Assembly: GCA_003344405.1 (NCBI GenBank)
Contig: NOWV01000216.1
Coordinates: 1 to 64,000 of the forward strand
Direction: 5' to 3'
DNA from: Trichoplax sp. H2
Lineage: Eukaryota; Placozoa; Uniplacotomia; Trichoplacea
Length of the DNA: 64,000 nt
The position numbers and the translations under genes were made by a program. Shown here one piece after another: positions 11,584 through 23,262 of the stretch. Numbering within the stretch: the stretch's first letter is position 1; every line of letters starts with the position of its first letter. The notes under the pieces were generated by a model. That model saw nothing but the letters and a program-made list of their open reading frames with translations. It did not search any database and was not told where the DNA came from.

Positions 11584-13171
11584 ATGAGATTCGCGCTATG
11601 ATATAGAACTGTAGTTAAATCGATATTAAGACGCACAGTTCTACACTATATACTAGACTATCACTGTATTTCCCTAATATATAACTACTGTAATTAGCTG
11701 AAATTATTACAAGAATAGAATTACATCATCTAAATTTATTTGGGCTTGCCTATCTCCCTCGTCAGTAAAAACTGAATCAATTTTTTATGCATTTATTATG
11801 TATTACTTGTAATGAAGATGAAGAGCAAGTAAACAAGCAGTATCTTGGTAAATAGGCTTTAGTACTAATTTATCATTCTAATGACAAATGACAACTGTGG
11901 GAAACAAATTCTTTGTTACATAATTCGTTGGGCTTTCAACTTAGAATTATTATCGAAAATGCTAAATTCCTCCTATTTTTATATTTAACCAATACAGAAT
12001 TATTAATTATAATACTGTCATTTTATAAATAAAGAATTCTTTAAAAGAAGGCGATTGCCTACATATACGTTCGTATTAAGGAACGTAGTTTTTACACGTT
12101 GTTATAGGGAATTGAAACTAAAGGTAGTTGTATTGTCAACAGCGATTTATATGATAAATGCAATAATAGTATTGCTGTACATTATTTATTGTAATTTAAT
12201 TATAAGGACTATGGTCATAGTTTTCGCGATAGTGCGCCTTAAATATTCGTATTAAACTAGGGTTTGCGATTACATGTATTATATTGGTTGTAGAACCGAA
12301 ACTACTAAAAATGTTTCGTTGCGTCTTTCCATACTCAACTCACGTAGAAAGGTTGGCAAACTTACTCGTATAATCCGCCTTAAGTTCTTTTATTTAAAAT
12401 TGCATATGATGTCGGAGCCTAGAGAAGTTTAACAAAATCTCTGTGTGTGCCTGTATTAGGCCGTCCTATTACAATAAAAAACTACTGTTTCATTGAGTTA
12501 TGACAACAATCAAGATAGAAACTCACTTTTAGAAATGAATCTTCAGTTAAGTTAAGCATATCTTTGAAAATCAAAACCAAGAGAAGTAATCGTTTATCTG
12601 CTCTTAAGCTATCTAAAGACATATAAAAGCTGCTGCGTATTTGTATAAGCAGCAGTACATGTTGATTATGAGAAAAAGACCGAGCCATTTTTGGATAATG
12701 CATGAATAGTACACACTCAGTAAAATCAAATGTTTCTAACAGCGAAAAGATCACACGAATCTTGCATATAGCAACATATTCAATTTAGGTCTGGTAAAGT
12801 ATCGCTAATAGAAATCTCCATAATCAAGATTCAACTATTACTACAATAAGCAACCGCAAGCTTAGACAATATAAGTATCGTTCGACAGACTAATTATTGC
12901 ACTAATCTACCATCTTGACAGATTAGTCAGTTATAAAAATGTTAAGAGAAAATTAAACTTCAGCAAAGGCATTTAGTCTCTTGCAAAATTTTACCATTTA
13001 AGGAATCTGATACAACAACGCATTTATCATATGCAACAAAGCCAAGAAATTTACAGCTATATTTCTATTCTTTCTATAGACCAGTAACTGTCGGAAATTT
13101 CTAAGTAAAACAGCAAGTAACTAAATTATTCAAGCCATTTAATCTAAAAAGGAATCAATGTAGATAGCACT
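11584..13171. other. Intergenic between converging genes
   Basis: Separates the 3' end of NFXL1 (+) from the 3' end of a carboxypeptidase gene (-). An AATAAA at 12028-12033 could serve NFXL1. Frames at 12.1 and 12.6 kb show no family resemblance. Confidence 0.55.
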
Positions 13172-14554
13172 TTATGGTACTACTTTAGTACTGTAAGGCT
13201 TATTGTGGATAAAATTGTAAATCATTTGGTAAGCTTGTTTAGGCCGATAAGTTGGCACTTGATGCCCTGCACCGCGAACTGTAAGGAAGTCAAGTTTATC
13301 AAAGCGAATAACATAGCCACCAACCTGTTTACCATTACTATCACTATAGAACCAAGGTTGACGAGGTTTAACTTGCTTACGATTTAATGAATGGACAGCC
13401 ATCTGATCACCTAAGAAATTGCAAACCATGTCAACATCGCCATTATAGACTAATGCACGATATTTCTTCAATAATTTAGGATATAATTTGATGGCTGAGT
13501 TATAAGTGGTCGTATAATGAGCACTAACAATGTTACTGCATCCACCCCATTTTGGCAAGTGGGGAGCTACATGCAATGCTTTTTGTACAGCTTTGATGTT
13601 TAAATAAGCGATAACGTGGACCGGTAATTGATCACTACCGAAGCTGTGATCGCCTACACTAGGGAATAATTCAGGATGAAGGTAGCGATATAAGATCTTA
13701 GCCTGAGAGTCCATGAATTTAGCTGGGGCACAACCTTCACAATCAGCATAAATATCATAATTATTTAAATCATTACCCATGATTTTTTGTGCTGCTGTTA
13801 GTGCTGTTGTACAATGGCTATTTTTGGGATTATGGAAATTGCAACTACCATGAGTACAACAGTATTTCTGCAATTGTGACCAGATACGCTGGCCAAAAAT
13901 GCCGTGATAATAAGCAAAATAGATCATTGTATCATCATTAAAGCGTGTATCACTTAAGCCATTGCCTACAGCGAAAGCTTTAAAGTTGATTTTAGAATCG
14001 TTCATTAATCGTACAGCCAAAGTTGGAATATAAATGCCTCCATAGCTTTCGCCGGTCACATAAAATTCATTCTTTGCAAATTCTGGAAATTTTTTAAAGA
14101 AAGATTTGAGTGCAGCGTGATTATTATCAGCGACAGCATCATCGTTCCAGGTATAATTTTTTTTCGGATTATAAGAAAAACCAACACCTGCAGGCGATTC
14201 CAGGTAGATGACGTTGGCGAAATCATTCCATGATGTATTACGATAAGTTAAATGTTTGCCATCAGTTTTCACACCATATGGACCATTCTCAGATAATAAT
14301 GCAAGCAATGAACTACAACCTGGCCCACCGGTTAACCACAAAATCAAAGGAGCGGCTGATGGCTTTTTGCGTGATTCAACAAACCAGTAAAAAAATTTAT
14401 TTCCATTTAAGGCGTCCAAATAGCCAGAATATTGCTTAAATTTGGGCTGATGTGGTACGCCTGGCAATGAAGTGATTAAATCGCCTTTCGGTGCTGCATC
14501 CACATAACTGCAAAACACCAAAACTGCTAAAGTAAGACAGATTAAAGTCTTCAT
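13172..14554 (-). CDS. Serine carboxypeptidase, cathepsin A-like (S10), copy 2
   Basis: Intronless gene of 460 codons with a signal peptide at 1-20 (cleavage likely after VDA). Triad by alignment: Ser170 in GESYGG, Asp375 in YNGDVD, His431 in GAGH. Unlike the other three copies, the substrate-carboxylate motif reads LTGGPGCSS with Thr75 in place of the usual Asn. In carboxypeptidase Y that Asn helps hold the peptide C-terminus, and several plant S10 acyltransferases also lack it, so altered specificity is possible. Sequons such as NTSW (106) and NYTW (about 133) are conserved with copies 3 and 4, as is the C-terminal YSTKVVP. It is the most downstream member of a head-to-tail array of three on this strand. 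Confidence 0.95.
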   Translation of the reverse strand: MKTLICLTLAVLVFCSYVDAAPKGDLITSLPGVPHQPKFKQYSGYLDALNGNKFFYWFVESRKKPSAAPLILWLTGGPGCSSLLALLSENGPYGVKTDGKHLTYRNTSWNDFANVIYLESPAGVGFSYNPKKNYTWNDDAVADNNHAALKSFFKKFPEFAKNEFYVTGESYGGIYIPTLAVRLMNDSKINFKAFAVGNGLSDTRFNDDTMIYFAYYHGIFGQRIWSQLQKYCCTHGSCNFHNPKNSHCTTALTAAQKIMGNDLNNYDIYADCEGCAPAKFMDSQAKILYRYLHPELFPSVGDHSFGSDQLPVHVIAYLNIKAVQKALHVAPHLPKWGGCSNIVSAHYTTTYNSAIKLYPKLLKKYRALVYNGDVDMVCNFLGDQMAVHSLNRKQVKPRQPWFYSDSNGKQVGGYVIRFDKLDFLTVRGAGHQVPTYRPKQAYQMIYNFIHNKPYSTKVVP

Positions 14555-16520
14555 CTTGGCTACCTCGGTATCTTCTCAACTTGGGAAGTCAATAAAGCTG
14601 CCCAGTTAATTAGCTAACGGTAGTCGAATCTTTTCATCATGCGGTAGTCATGGAATCATGTTATTGTCATGTGACTATGGGATTTCCGCCAATATTCCTG
14701 TGAAATGGAGGCAGCGACTCCATTAGCATATTCTATAGCATGCATTTCTGCACTCTTGCGTGGATATGCTGATAGAAATTGCTGTCATCTAATTAATTCT
14801 TAATTGATCTTGAATGATATAGGAGGAAATCATACAATATGGATAATTACTATGTTTTAACAGAAATATGCTTTAAAATCCTCCTTAGGTAGCTTGATTT
14901 AGAGTTAGAATGATATTATTCGATAGCAATTCGATGATCGATACAGATAGAATGCTTTGGCTAGGTCGATTTTCTAACCATGAAGAACAAGCAGCATCTG
15001 CCATCTCGTTAGGCTTTTCTTCACCTTAATTCCTGAAAGGGTAACTGATATTGTTGTCGAACAATTGCGTTCAAGTAGACTATAATATAACTGATCTCAA
15101 GCTGAGAGTACCCAAATGTTAGAAGGGGAAATGGGTATAGCAATGCTTATACGTATGGAATTACAGTTTTATTTCAAACTGACGATGAAGCTGAAATGTT
15201 CCTTTATTATAGATTAGAGTTATGTATTTTTTAACTTAACTTTATGACGACTATCGAAATATCTAATCGTAGCAGGTTTCATGACTATTTGTCTATTTTT
15301 TTCCCCCCGGAATAGACTAGCGGATAAAATATCCACGTAATAGATTTCCTAGCAAAAGATTGGCATTAATCAACACTATTCAAATTCAAATAATGATATA
15401 AAAAATAAATCCCATAAAAACGAAGTATAATATCATTCCAATTGAGGATAGCTTTTACTTGTAAACGATTTCGATGCCTAGACACATCCACTTTCATGAT
15501 CATTACCTGCTAGAACTATTGCGTTGGACGAGAAATAAAGCAATTGATAGCAATATTGTCGTACCTATGGATACTGAATATACATGAGCAAAGGTGTTGA
15601 ATCCTATCTTCCCACCTTCTATTCACTTTTGACGACTACTAATGAAGGCAAATACGAGAATATCCTAAATTATCATATCTTGACAATTCATGGTTGGTAA
15701 GTTTAATGGAGTCATCGTTATTCAAGAAACTTGTCATACCTAGATAAAATGGCGAATAGAGGTAGCACTAAAGCAGACCACTAAATTAGACTATCACAGC
15801 ATGAAAGCACTAAAAGCTCACATTCTGTTCATAGCAGCATAAGTAATGTAGGCTAACATCCGTAAATAACACGGATTCTTTGTTATACAAATTCTCGAAA
15901 CACTCCTGATAGATGCGCTCATCAAGGGGTAAATAATGTCATTTAATCAACTACCCCATCTAATTTCCGAATTATATAGTAGGACAAGTAGTTTGCAAGA
16001 AGTATTCTCAGGTTGCATACATCTTATTCGGAATACCTTAATGGTGATGTTGATAGGGAAGAGATCGAAAGACACTCGTAACTAAATCCAATTTTGTCTT
16101 AATATTATTTCAGTGCAAGCTTCATTACAAAACAGAATTTATTCACGACTTTTTCAAGATTGATATACTTTACATCGAATTGCTCTAGTAGTATACGATA
16201 GAGTAAAAACGAACAAGTACCTTTTTGATTATTGCCACATACTGTTAGTATGCCATAATCAACAGACGTGCAATTCATTATCATACAATTACATTTATAT
16301 GGTGTTGCCCTGATAGTCCATCTATCGAGGGATTACTTTGACTCTTTCGATTTTAAGTAAGTCATAATCGCTATTGCACTTTTACCATCTATTAAGTTAA
16401 TCGATTAAATTAACGTTAACAATAATAATATACTGTAAATAGGTCGAAAGTAGAATATGCATTCGCACACGTGAAGAAAGTTCTCTTGATCTATTTTATA
16501 CGAGTAATTTCAATGTAGAA
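14555..16520. other. Spacer between carboxypeptidase copies 2 and 3
   Basis: About 2 kb of AT-rich sequence holding the 5' flank of copy 2 and the 3' flank of copy 3. I see no further coding sequence or family relic, and no strong repeat. Confidence 0.55.
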
Positions 16521-17903
16521 TCATGGTACTACTTTAGTACTGTAAGGTTTGTTATAGATAAAATTATAAATCATTTGATAAGCTTGCTTTGGCCTATAAG
16601 TCGGTACTTGATGACCTGATCCACGTACTGTTAGAAAATCGAGCTTATCAAAGCGAATAACATAACCTCCAATTTGTTTACCATTACTATCGCTATAAAA
16701 CCAAGGCTGACGAGGTTTAATCATTTTAAGATTGAGCGAATGAACAGCCCATTGATCACCTAAGAAGTTACAGACCATATCCACATCACCATTGTAAACT
16801 AATGCACGATATTTCTTCAAGAGCTTAGGATATAACTTGATAGCAGAATTATACGTTATCGTATAATTTGCGCTAACATCACCACTACATTCACCCCATT
16901 GCGGCAAATGATCGGGTATATGTAATGCCTTCCTGACATCGTTCCTATTCATATAAGCAATATCTGAGGGTAATTGGTTACTGGTGATTTTAAAGTTATC
17001 ATCATCGAATTGGATAGGATAATTGTGTGGATATAATCGTTTGAGTAATGCTCTAGCTTGTGCGCTCAACGATGATGCACAACCATCGCAATCTGTGTAA
17101 ATATCATAATTATTTAGATCATCATTCATGACTTGTCGAGCAGCAACCAATACTTTCTGACAATGTTTATCGGTTGGATTATGAAAGTTACAAGAGCCAC
17201 GAGAACAGCAATATTTTTGTAATTGTGACCATATACGCTGGCCAAAGATACCATGATAATACGCAAAATAAATCATGGAATTATCATTTAAACGCCTATC
17301 ACTCAGGCCATTGCCTACAGCAAATGCTTTCAAATTGATTTTAGAATCATTCATAACACGTACAACTAACGTTGGAATATAAATTCCTCCATAACTTTCG
17401 CCGGTGATATAAAATTCATTTCTGGAAAATTCAGGAAATTTCTTGAAAAATGATTTCAAGGCAGCATAATTGCTATCGGCCACTTGATCATCATCCCAGG
17501 TATAATTTTTCTTGTTATTATAAGAGTAGCCAACACCAGCGGGAGACTCTAGAAAAATGACATTGGCGAAATCATTCCAAGACGTATTACGATAAGCTAA
17601 ATTTTTCCCTCCTGGGCCAGGATTAAAAGGTCCATTCTCAGTCAGTAAGCCAACCAATGAACTACAACCAGGCCCACCATTTAACCACAAGACAAGAGGA
17701 TCACGGAAAGGTTTTCCTTTCGACTCTGTAAACCAGTAATGCAATTGATTGCCATTGCCACCATCTAAATAACCAGAATACTGCTTAAAAGTTGGCTTAT
17801 GAGGTAATCCAGGTAAAGAAGTGATTAAATCTTCCTTTGGGGCTGCATCAACCTCGCATACAGCCATTAAAACCACTATACTAAGCCAAAGCATGATAGC
17901 CAT
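16521..17903 (-). CDS. Serine carboxypeptidase, cathepsin A-like (S10), copy 3
   Basis: Intronless, 460 codons. The signal peptide ends around residue 20 (CEVDA). The canonical NGGPGCSS is at 75-82, the nucleophile is Ser170 (GESYGG), the acid probably Asp375 and the base His431 (GSGH). It is closest in sequence to copy 4: both share YLDGGNGN, the WDDDQVADSNYAALKSFF stretch, NDNSMIYFAYYHGIFG and the YSTKVVP tail. That points to a recent tandem duplication. It should be secreted or lysosomal, acting as an exopeptidase. A TATA-like motif lies about 80 nt upstream. Confidence 0.95.
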   Translation of the reverse strand: MAIMLWLSIVVLMAVCEVDAAPKEDLITSLPGLPHKPTFKQYSGYLDGGNGNQLHYWFTESKGKPFRDPLVLWLNGGPGCSSLVGLLTENGPFNPGPGGKNLAYRNTSWNDFANVIFLESPAGVGYSYNNKKNYTWDDDQVADSNYAALKSFFKKFPEFSRNEFYITGESYGGIYIPTLVVRVMNDSKINLKAFAVGNGLSDRRLNDNSMIYFAYYHGIFGQRIWSQLQKYCCSRGSCNFHNPTDKHCQKVLVAARQVMNDDLNNYDIYTDCDGCASSLSAQARALLKRLYPHNYPIQFDDDNFKITSNQLPSDIAYMNRNDVRKALHIPDHLPQWGECSGDVSANYTITYNSAIKLYPKLLKKYRALVYNGDVDMVCNFLGDQWAVHSLNLKMIKPRQPWFYSDSNGKQIGGYVIRFDKLDFLTVRGSGHQVPTYRPKQAYQMIYNFIYNKPYSTKVVP

Positions 17904-17979
17904 GATGAAGGATTGTCGATATTCTCCTTGGCTACGGGCCTGGAAATGATGCAGGGTCGAGCAAGGATGTTATGTATAC

Positions 17980-17986
17980 CTTTATA
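17980..17986 (-). promoter_or_regulatory. TATA-like element upstream of copy 3
   Basis: TATAAAG on the minus strand about 80 nt before the ATG, in a locally less AT-rich context. Motif-based call only; transcription start is unknown. Confidence 0.35.
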
Positions 17987-18124
17987 ACACGCTCCCTATA
18001 ATACAGTATTTATGTATAGCCTGTCCGAGTAGTTCTATAGCGAAGTGTGAATCTGCGCCGGAGCGCTGTCCTTCTGTCTTTCGCGTCTGTCACCGTGACT
18101 CAACCATTTTCAAGGTGTTCAAGT

Positions 18125-19075
18125 CTAGTAAGGATACTTAAACAGCTGATAATCAATAGAGTTTACTATTGAGTTTGTTTTACAGTCTTTTATTTAGACG
18201 TTGAAGAGGCCTTCTAATTTGAATGACCACTCAAACAGCTCATAATCAATATAGTTTACTATGGATTGGTTTCCAGTCTTCTTGTGAATAGGTTGAAGGA
18301 GATGTTCTATATAATCCAGCTGTTGCAACACCACCAACTGAAATCAAGATGGCTTACTATGGATCGGCATCCAGTCTTGCAGCGAGTGGGTTCAAATAAC
18401 GCAATTAATTAGTTTACTAGACATGTTAGAGCTCAAACTGCTTATAATCCGTATAGCCTAATATGGCTCAGCTGCTAACCCTTTCGTGAGTGGGTTCCAA
18501 AAAATGCCCTATTGCTGCAGTCGGAGCTCAAAAAGCTCATATCGAATTTACTTTTGCATTAGTTTGCAGTCTTGTATTTCCACGTTAAAATTAACAGTTT
18601 AATTGCGTGGTGTACACTATACATGCTACAAGATAGAATGATTTTGTCATAATCAATATAGCCTACTATGGTTGGCTGCCAACCCTTTCATCAGTGGGGT
18701 TCAAGTAGGATCAAAGAGGTGCACTACCTCTGCAGATGGTGCTCAAACAGCTCATACAGGATTTACTTTTGCATTAATTTGCAGTCTTGTATTTCCAAGT
18801 TAAAATTAGTAGTTTCATTACGTGATTTACACTATACATGCTACAAGATGGAATGATGATTTCATAATCAATATAGCCTACTATGGTTGGCTGCCAACCC
18901 TTTCATCAGTGGGGTTCAAGTAGGATCAAAGAGGTGCACTACCTCTGCAGATGGTGCTCAAACAGCTCATACAGGATTTACTTTGGCATTAGTTTGCAGT
19001 CTTGTATTTAGATGTTAAAATGAGCGGTACAAACTTGTGAATGCACAAGATGGAATGGTGATCTTATGGCTTGGC
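18125..19075. repeat. Degenerate tandem repeat, about 215-bp unit
   Basis: Units recognisable by the phrase ATAATCAATATAGCCTACTA recur near 18440, 18648 and 18863, with older, shorter copies to the left. The two right-hand units are nearly identical over CTACTATGGTTGGCTGCCAA, CTCATACAGGATTTACTTT and CTACAAGATGGAATG. No coding function is visible. Confidence 0.85.
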
Positions 19076-19895
19076 TAGAAATTGCATTAAATTTAATTTC
19101 ATAGTGTTATTTCTATTACATATAAGAGCATATTGTTGAGGTTTCAAATATATTTAAATTACTAAACAAGTTGTACTGAATTCGTATTATATATCAATAT
19201 TATTCAATCCACACAGATATTTCAAATTCTGCACAACATATACTGTAGCAATGATAATTATATAATTATTAGCCAAATTTATACATTATGCAAAACGTAT
19301 AGGAGCACTCTTTACATCTTAGTTTGTCATCCTATGCAGTAATGTAAAATATAGAATACCAATCATTCTATCCAATGTAAGTACGGGTATACTACAAGGC
19401 AAAATAATCTTTTGGTATAAAGATTGGATAGAATTGTATTTCACCATGTTACGTCCATAGCATCGTCGTGGTCTGTCATAGATAACATCCATAAGATATA
19501 AACAAGCCAGATTACTTTACAGTTAGTACTGTAATGAATGAATATAGGTAATTTCATTCAAAGTCCACGCAAAAAGTATGCGCTCATCATTGATATGAAC
19601 CTAATGCAAGCTGTTATTAGTTGTTATCGTCATAAATGAACATTATTATAACGGAAGGCATTAAACGTGGGCTATAAAAGCCCCCCTCGACATAAAAAGG
19701 GGTTGGGAAGGAATGTCTTATTTCATTAAAATGCTATGCATAAAGTATAGCATCCTTATCAACATGAATCGAATACAAGCAGTTATTAGTTTATCATCAT
19801 AGATTGCTAAATTAAGTATGAATCAGCCAGAATCAATAAAGCCAGCTTGATTGAAGTCCAATTTTACCATACTATCGTACACGAGCATGGCCAGT
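19076..19895. other. Spacer with no visible gene
   Basis: AT-rich spacer on the 3' side of carboxypeptidase copy 4. A short segment (CATAAAAAGTATG...AAGC) is echoed near 19560 and 19735, and a CCCCCCTCGAC...AAAAGGGGTTGGG inverted motif lies near 19680-19710. I see no gene. Confidence 0.5.
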
Positions 19896-21275
19896 TTAGG
19901 GCACTACTTTAGTGCTATATGGCCTATTATGGATGAAATTATAGATCATTTGGTAAGCTTGCTGTGGTCTAAAAGTCGGTACTTGATGACCTGATCCTCG
20001 CACTGTGAGAAAGTCAAGCTTGTTAGCGCGAATAACATACCCTCCAACCTGTTTACCATTGCTATCGTTGTAAAACCAAGGCTGACGAGGTTTCACAACT
20101 TTAAGATTGAGAGAGTGGACAGCCCATTGATCACCTAAGAAATTGCATACCATATCCACGTCACCATTATAAATTAAAACACGATATTTTTTTAACAATT
20201 TGGGGATTAACTTGATTGAAGAATTGTATGTTGTAGTATAATTAGCACTAACAGCATTACTACAATCGTTCCATGCTGGTAAATGATCGGGTATATGTAA
20301 TGCTTTTCTGACATCTTTCCTATTCATATAAATAACATCAGGAGTAACTTGATTATTACTCGTATAGGGTTCATCTAATCGGGAAGGATAGAGTTCTGGA
20401 TGCAGTCGTTTGAGCAATACCTTTGCCTGCGAGCCCATCGATGATGAACAGTGAAAACAATCAAAATAGATGTTGTAATTATCTAAATCATCATTCATAA
20501 CCTGTTGAGCTACAGCTAATGCTTTCTTACAATGAATATCACTTGGATTATGAAAGTTACAAGAGCCACGGGAACAGCAATATTTCTGTAATTGCGACCA
20601 TCGATGTTGGCCAAAGATACCATGATAATAAGCAAAATAAATCATGGAATTATCATTTAAACGTGTATCCATTAGACCATTCCCTACAGCAAATGCTTTC
20701 AAATTGATTTTAGAATCATTCATAGTACGTAGAACTAACGTAGGAATATAAATTCCTCCATAACTTTCGCCGGTGATGTAAAATTCATTTCTAGAATATT
20801 CAGGAAATTTATTAAAGAAAGATTTTAATGCAGCATAATTACTGTCGGCAACTTGGTCATCATCCCATGTATAATTTCTCTTGTCATTATATGAATAGCC
20901 AACACCAGCAGGTGATTCTAGAAAAATGACATTGGCGAAATCATTCCAAGATGTATTACGCAAGGTTAAATGTTTACCGTCATAGCTGGGCATAAAAGGT
21001 CCATTTTCCAGTAGTAAACCAATAATAGAGCTACAACCAGGCCCTCCATTTAGCCACAATACAAGTGGATCACGTAAAGGTTTTCCTTTAGATTCAACAA
21101 ACCAGTAATGTAATCTATTGCCATTACCACCATCTAAATATCCAGAATACTGCTTAAAGGATGATTGATGAGATAATCCAGGCAAAGAAGTGATCCAATC
21201 TTCCTTAGGTGCTGCATTCCCGAGATGCAATGTCGTTGTCCATAAAATCATCGCAAAGCAAAACAACATCGCCAT
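19896..21275 (-). CDS. Serine carboxypeptidase, cathepsin A-like (S10), copy 4
   Basis: Intronless, 459 codons, first gene of the minus-strand array. The N-terminal hydrophobic stretch ends near residue 21 (GNA). NGGPGCSS is at 76-83, Ser171 in GESYGG, probable Asp374 in YNGDVD, His430 in GSGH. The Cys-rich middle (KYCCSRGSCNFHNP) that pairs cysteines around the substrate cap in this family is conserved with copies 2 and 3. All catalytic and structural residues are intact, so this looks like an active enzyme. Confidence 0.95.
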   Translation of the reverse strand: MAMLFCFAMILWTTTLHLGNAAPKEDWITSLPGLSHQSSFKQYSGYLDGGNGNRLHYWFVESKGKPLRDPLVLWLNGGPGCSSIIGLLLENGPFMPSYDGKHLTLRNTSWNDFANVIFLESPAGVGYSYNDKRNYTWDDDQVADSNYAALKSFFNKFPEYSRNEFYITGESYGGIYIPTLVLRTMNDSKINLKAFAVGNGLMDTRLNDNSMIYFAYYHGIFGQHRWSQLQKYCCSRGSCNFHNPSDIHCKKALAVAQQVMNDDLDNYNIYFDCFHCSSSMGSQAKVLLKRLHPELYPSRLDEPYTSNNQVTPDVIYMNRKDVRKALHIPDHLPAWNDCSNAVSANYTTTYNSSIKLIPKLLKKYRVLIYNGDVDMVCNFLGDQWAVHSLNLKVVKPRQPWFYNDSNGKQVGGYVIRANKLDFLTVRGSGHQVPTFRPQQAYQMIYNFIHNRPYSTKVVP

Positions 21276-23262
21276 GTTTACGTCGTTGCCACCTTCGTTG
21301 TAATTTGAAAGATTGCGATCTCAACCAGGCAATTCGATATTTCATCAACTCTTTAGACTGTCTGCTTTTCGTTACCAAGCTTTAAGAATTCAATGATGGT
21401 CTAAATGGATAGAAAATGTCTGTAAGAAGATTTCTGTTTAGCATCAGTAGCAGACTAGTAGCAGTTATTGTGACTTTAGAATAATTATGCAGAAATGGAT
21501 ACTGGGCAAGAAGAAAACTGTACCATGATGGTCATATACTACTGTCGTAATGGGTAGTTTTATACAGTATGCTATAGTAATACCGTTCTTGGATTCGATA
21601 GCAGAGATGCTGTTTTAACATACAGTTAAGAGTATAGATGCCCGTACCCTCGCTACTGTTACTCGTTTTCTATGGCAATTTGTTGTTATGGAGTCCAGTA
21701 TATTTTTCACCTTTCAACTTAGTTTAAATTAGTCTGCTTAGAATAGACTTTGCAAGCTCTGAGCACTCTTTATTAGCCTACTTAGCATAAACTTGCTTAA
21801 ATAAAGAGTAAAGATAATAAGACAGCATTAAACAGATACCTATACAATAGCTATTAGCAACCTATTACTGCTCATATTCTATGGCAATATGTTAGTACTG
21901 ATTATTAGCCTGTTTAGAATAGGCTTGGAAGCTCTGAGTACTGTTCATTAGCCTACTTAACATACGAGTAGACTCGTCTAAATATAGTGCTAGTAAGGAC
22001 AATTAGATAGCATTAAAGTGTAGAAAGTATTGATAACAATTTCATAGCTACTAGCTACAAGGACTATACTGTACTACTTGCTTTCCATGGTAATCTAATA
22101 CTATCGAGAATGCATGCAGTCTGTTGCAAAGTTTATTCAATTACAGTAAGCGCCTGCTTCCGTTATAGATTTAATTTAACTTTATGACTTGATAGTATTC
22201 CCTCTATTTAGACAAGACGTTTTCGTAGACTAGTTTAAAAGAGGCAAGTGGAAGACACAAGATGTATACGTACACATTTACATGGACGGAATAATACTCG
22301 TAAATCTGCTGTAGAGTGAATGTACTATTTATTCTTGTTTCAATTGCGTACGATCGACGGCTACAGATCAAGATCGCAAATTATAATTTGAAATAATAAA
22401 ATAATGCCATTGATAAATTTCCTACGATGTTGAACAATGACGTATTCTTCATATCTTAAGGTAAGCTACAATACAACCTTTAAAGGAGAGACACTAGACT
22501 ACAAGCTCTCACTATCGCAACACGTGGATATGGGTAACTAACCGTTAGCACTTTATGTAGAGATATATTCCACGTTAAGCTATGAAATAATGTCCTATTT
22601 ACTTCCATCTTTGTAAAAAATCGGACTGACGAACTATGATTAATATAAGGTACCATATCGGACAATGTCTCATGCTTCGATAGGTTTCTAAATTGGCTTT
22701 ATTGAAACATTGTCCCATCGTTAATAGCATAGGCAAACAATCGATAAAATTAACTGAAACAATTTGAGCGACAACTCTACGGTGTTGAGTCCATCATAAA
22801 AATTTCATCGTACCGAAGCACCATCGACTCAATGGTGTTGCTACAGAGTAACTCTTTTATCATATGTAGTAATACCAGAAATTAATTAACTCCATACGTG
22901 AGATACAATTTAAAATCAACTGAATTTATCCTATGCTTCCTTAAAGAAAATAGGAATACTTTCAAATCATGAGCTTAAATAATGAACTAGGCATCAATTA
23001 AGCGTGGAAATACTTTTTAGTTCGGTAATAATCTTCAATTCCATATCAGCATACGGTCTATACCTTACATTACTGTATCCTAATAATAACATTACATTAT
23101 TGATTGATGTCTATACGAAGGCTAACATGATCATGAGGTGTACAAAAGTAATATGTTCATGACACAATCTGAGATCAGTAGGCCCAAGATTGGACATGAT
23201 GATATTCGAACAGTCTACAAATAATTCTGATATTATCCGAATAAAGTTATACCTTCCAATAT
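21276..23262. other. Spacer between carboxypeptidase copy 4 and UBE3A
   Basis: Holds the 5' flank of copy 4 and the 3' flank of UBE3A. A diverged tandem pair of about 175 bp (starting near 21735 and 21907) shares TTAGAATAG, GCTCTGAGYACT and ATTAGCCTACTTARCATA. Short frames are not convincing genes. Confidence 0.55.
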
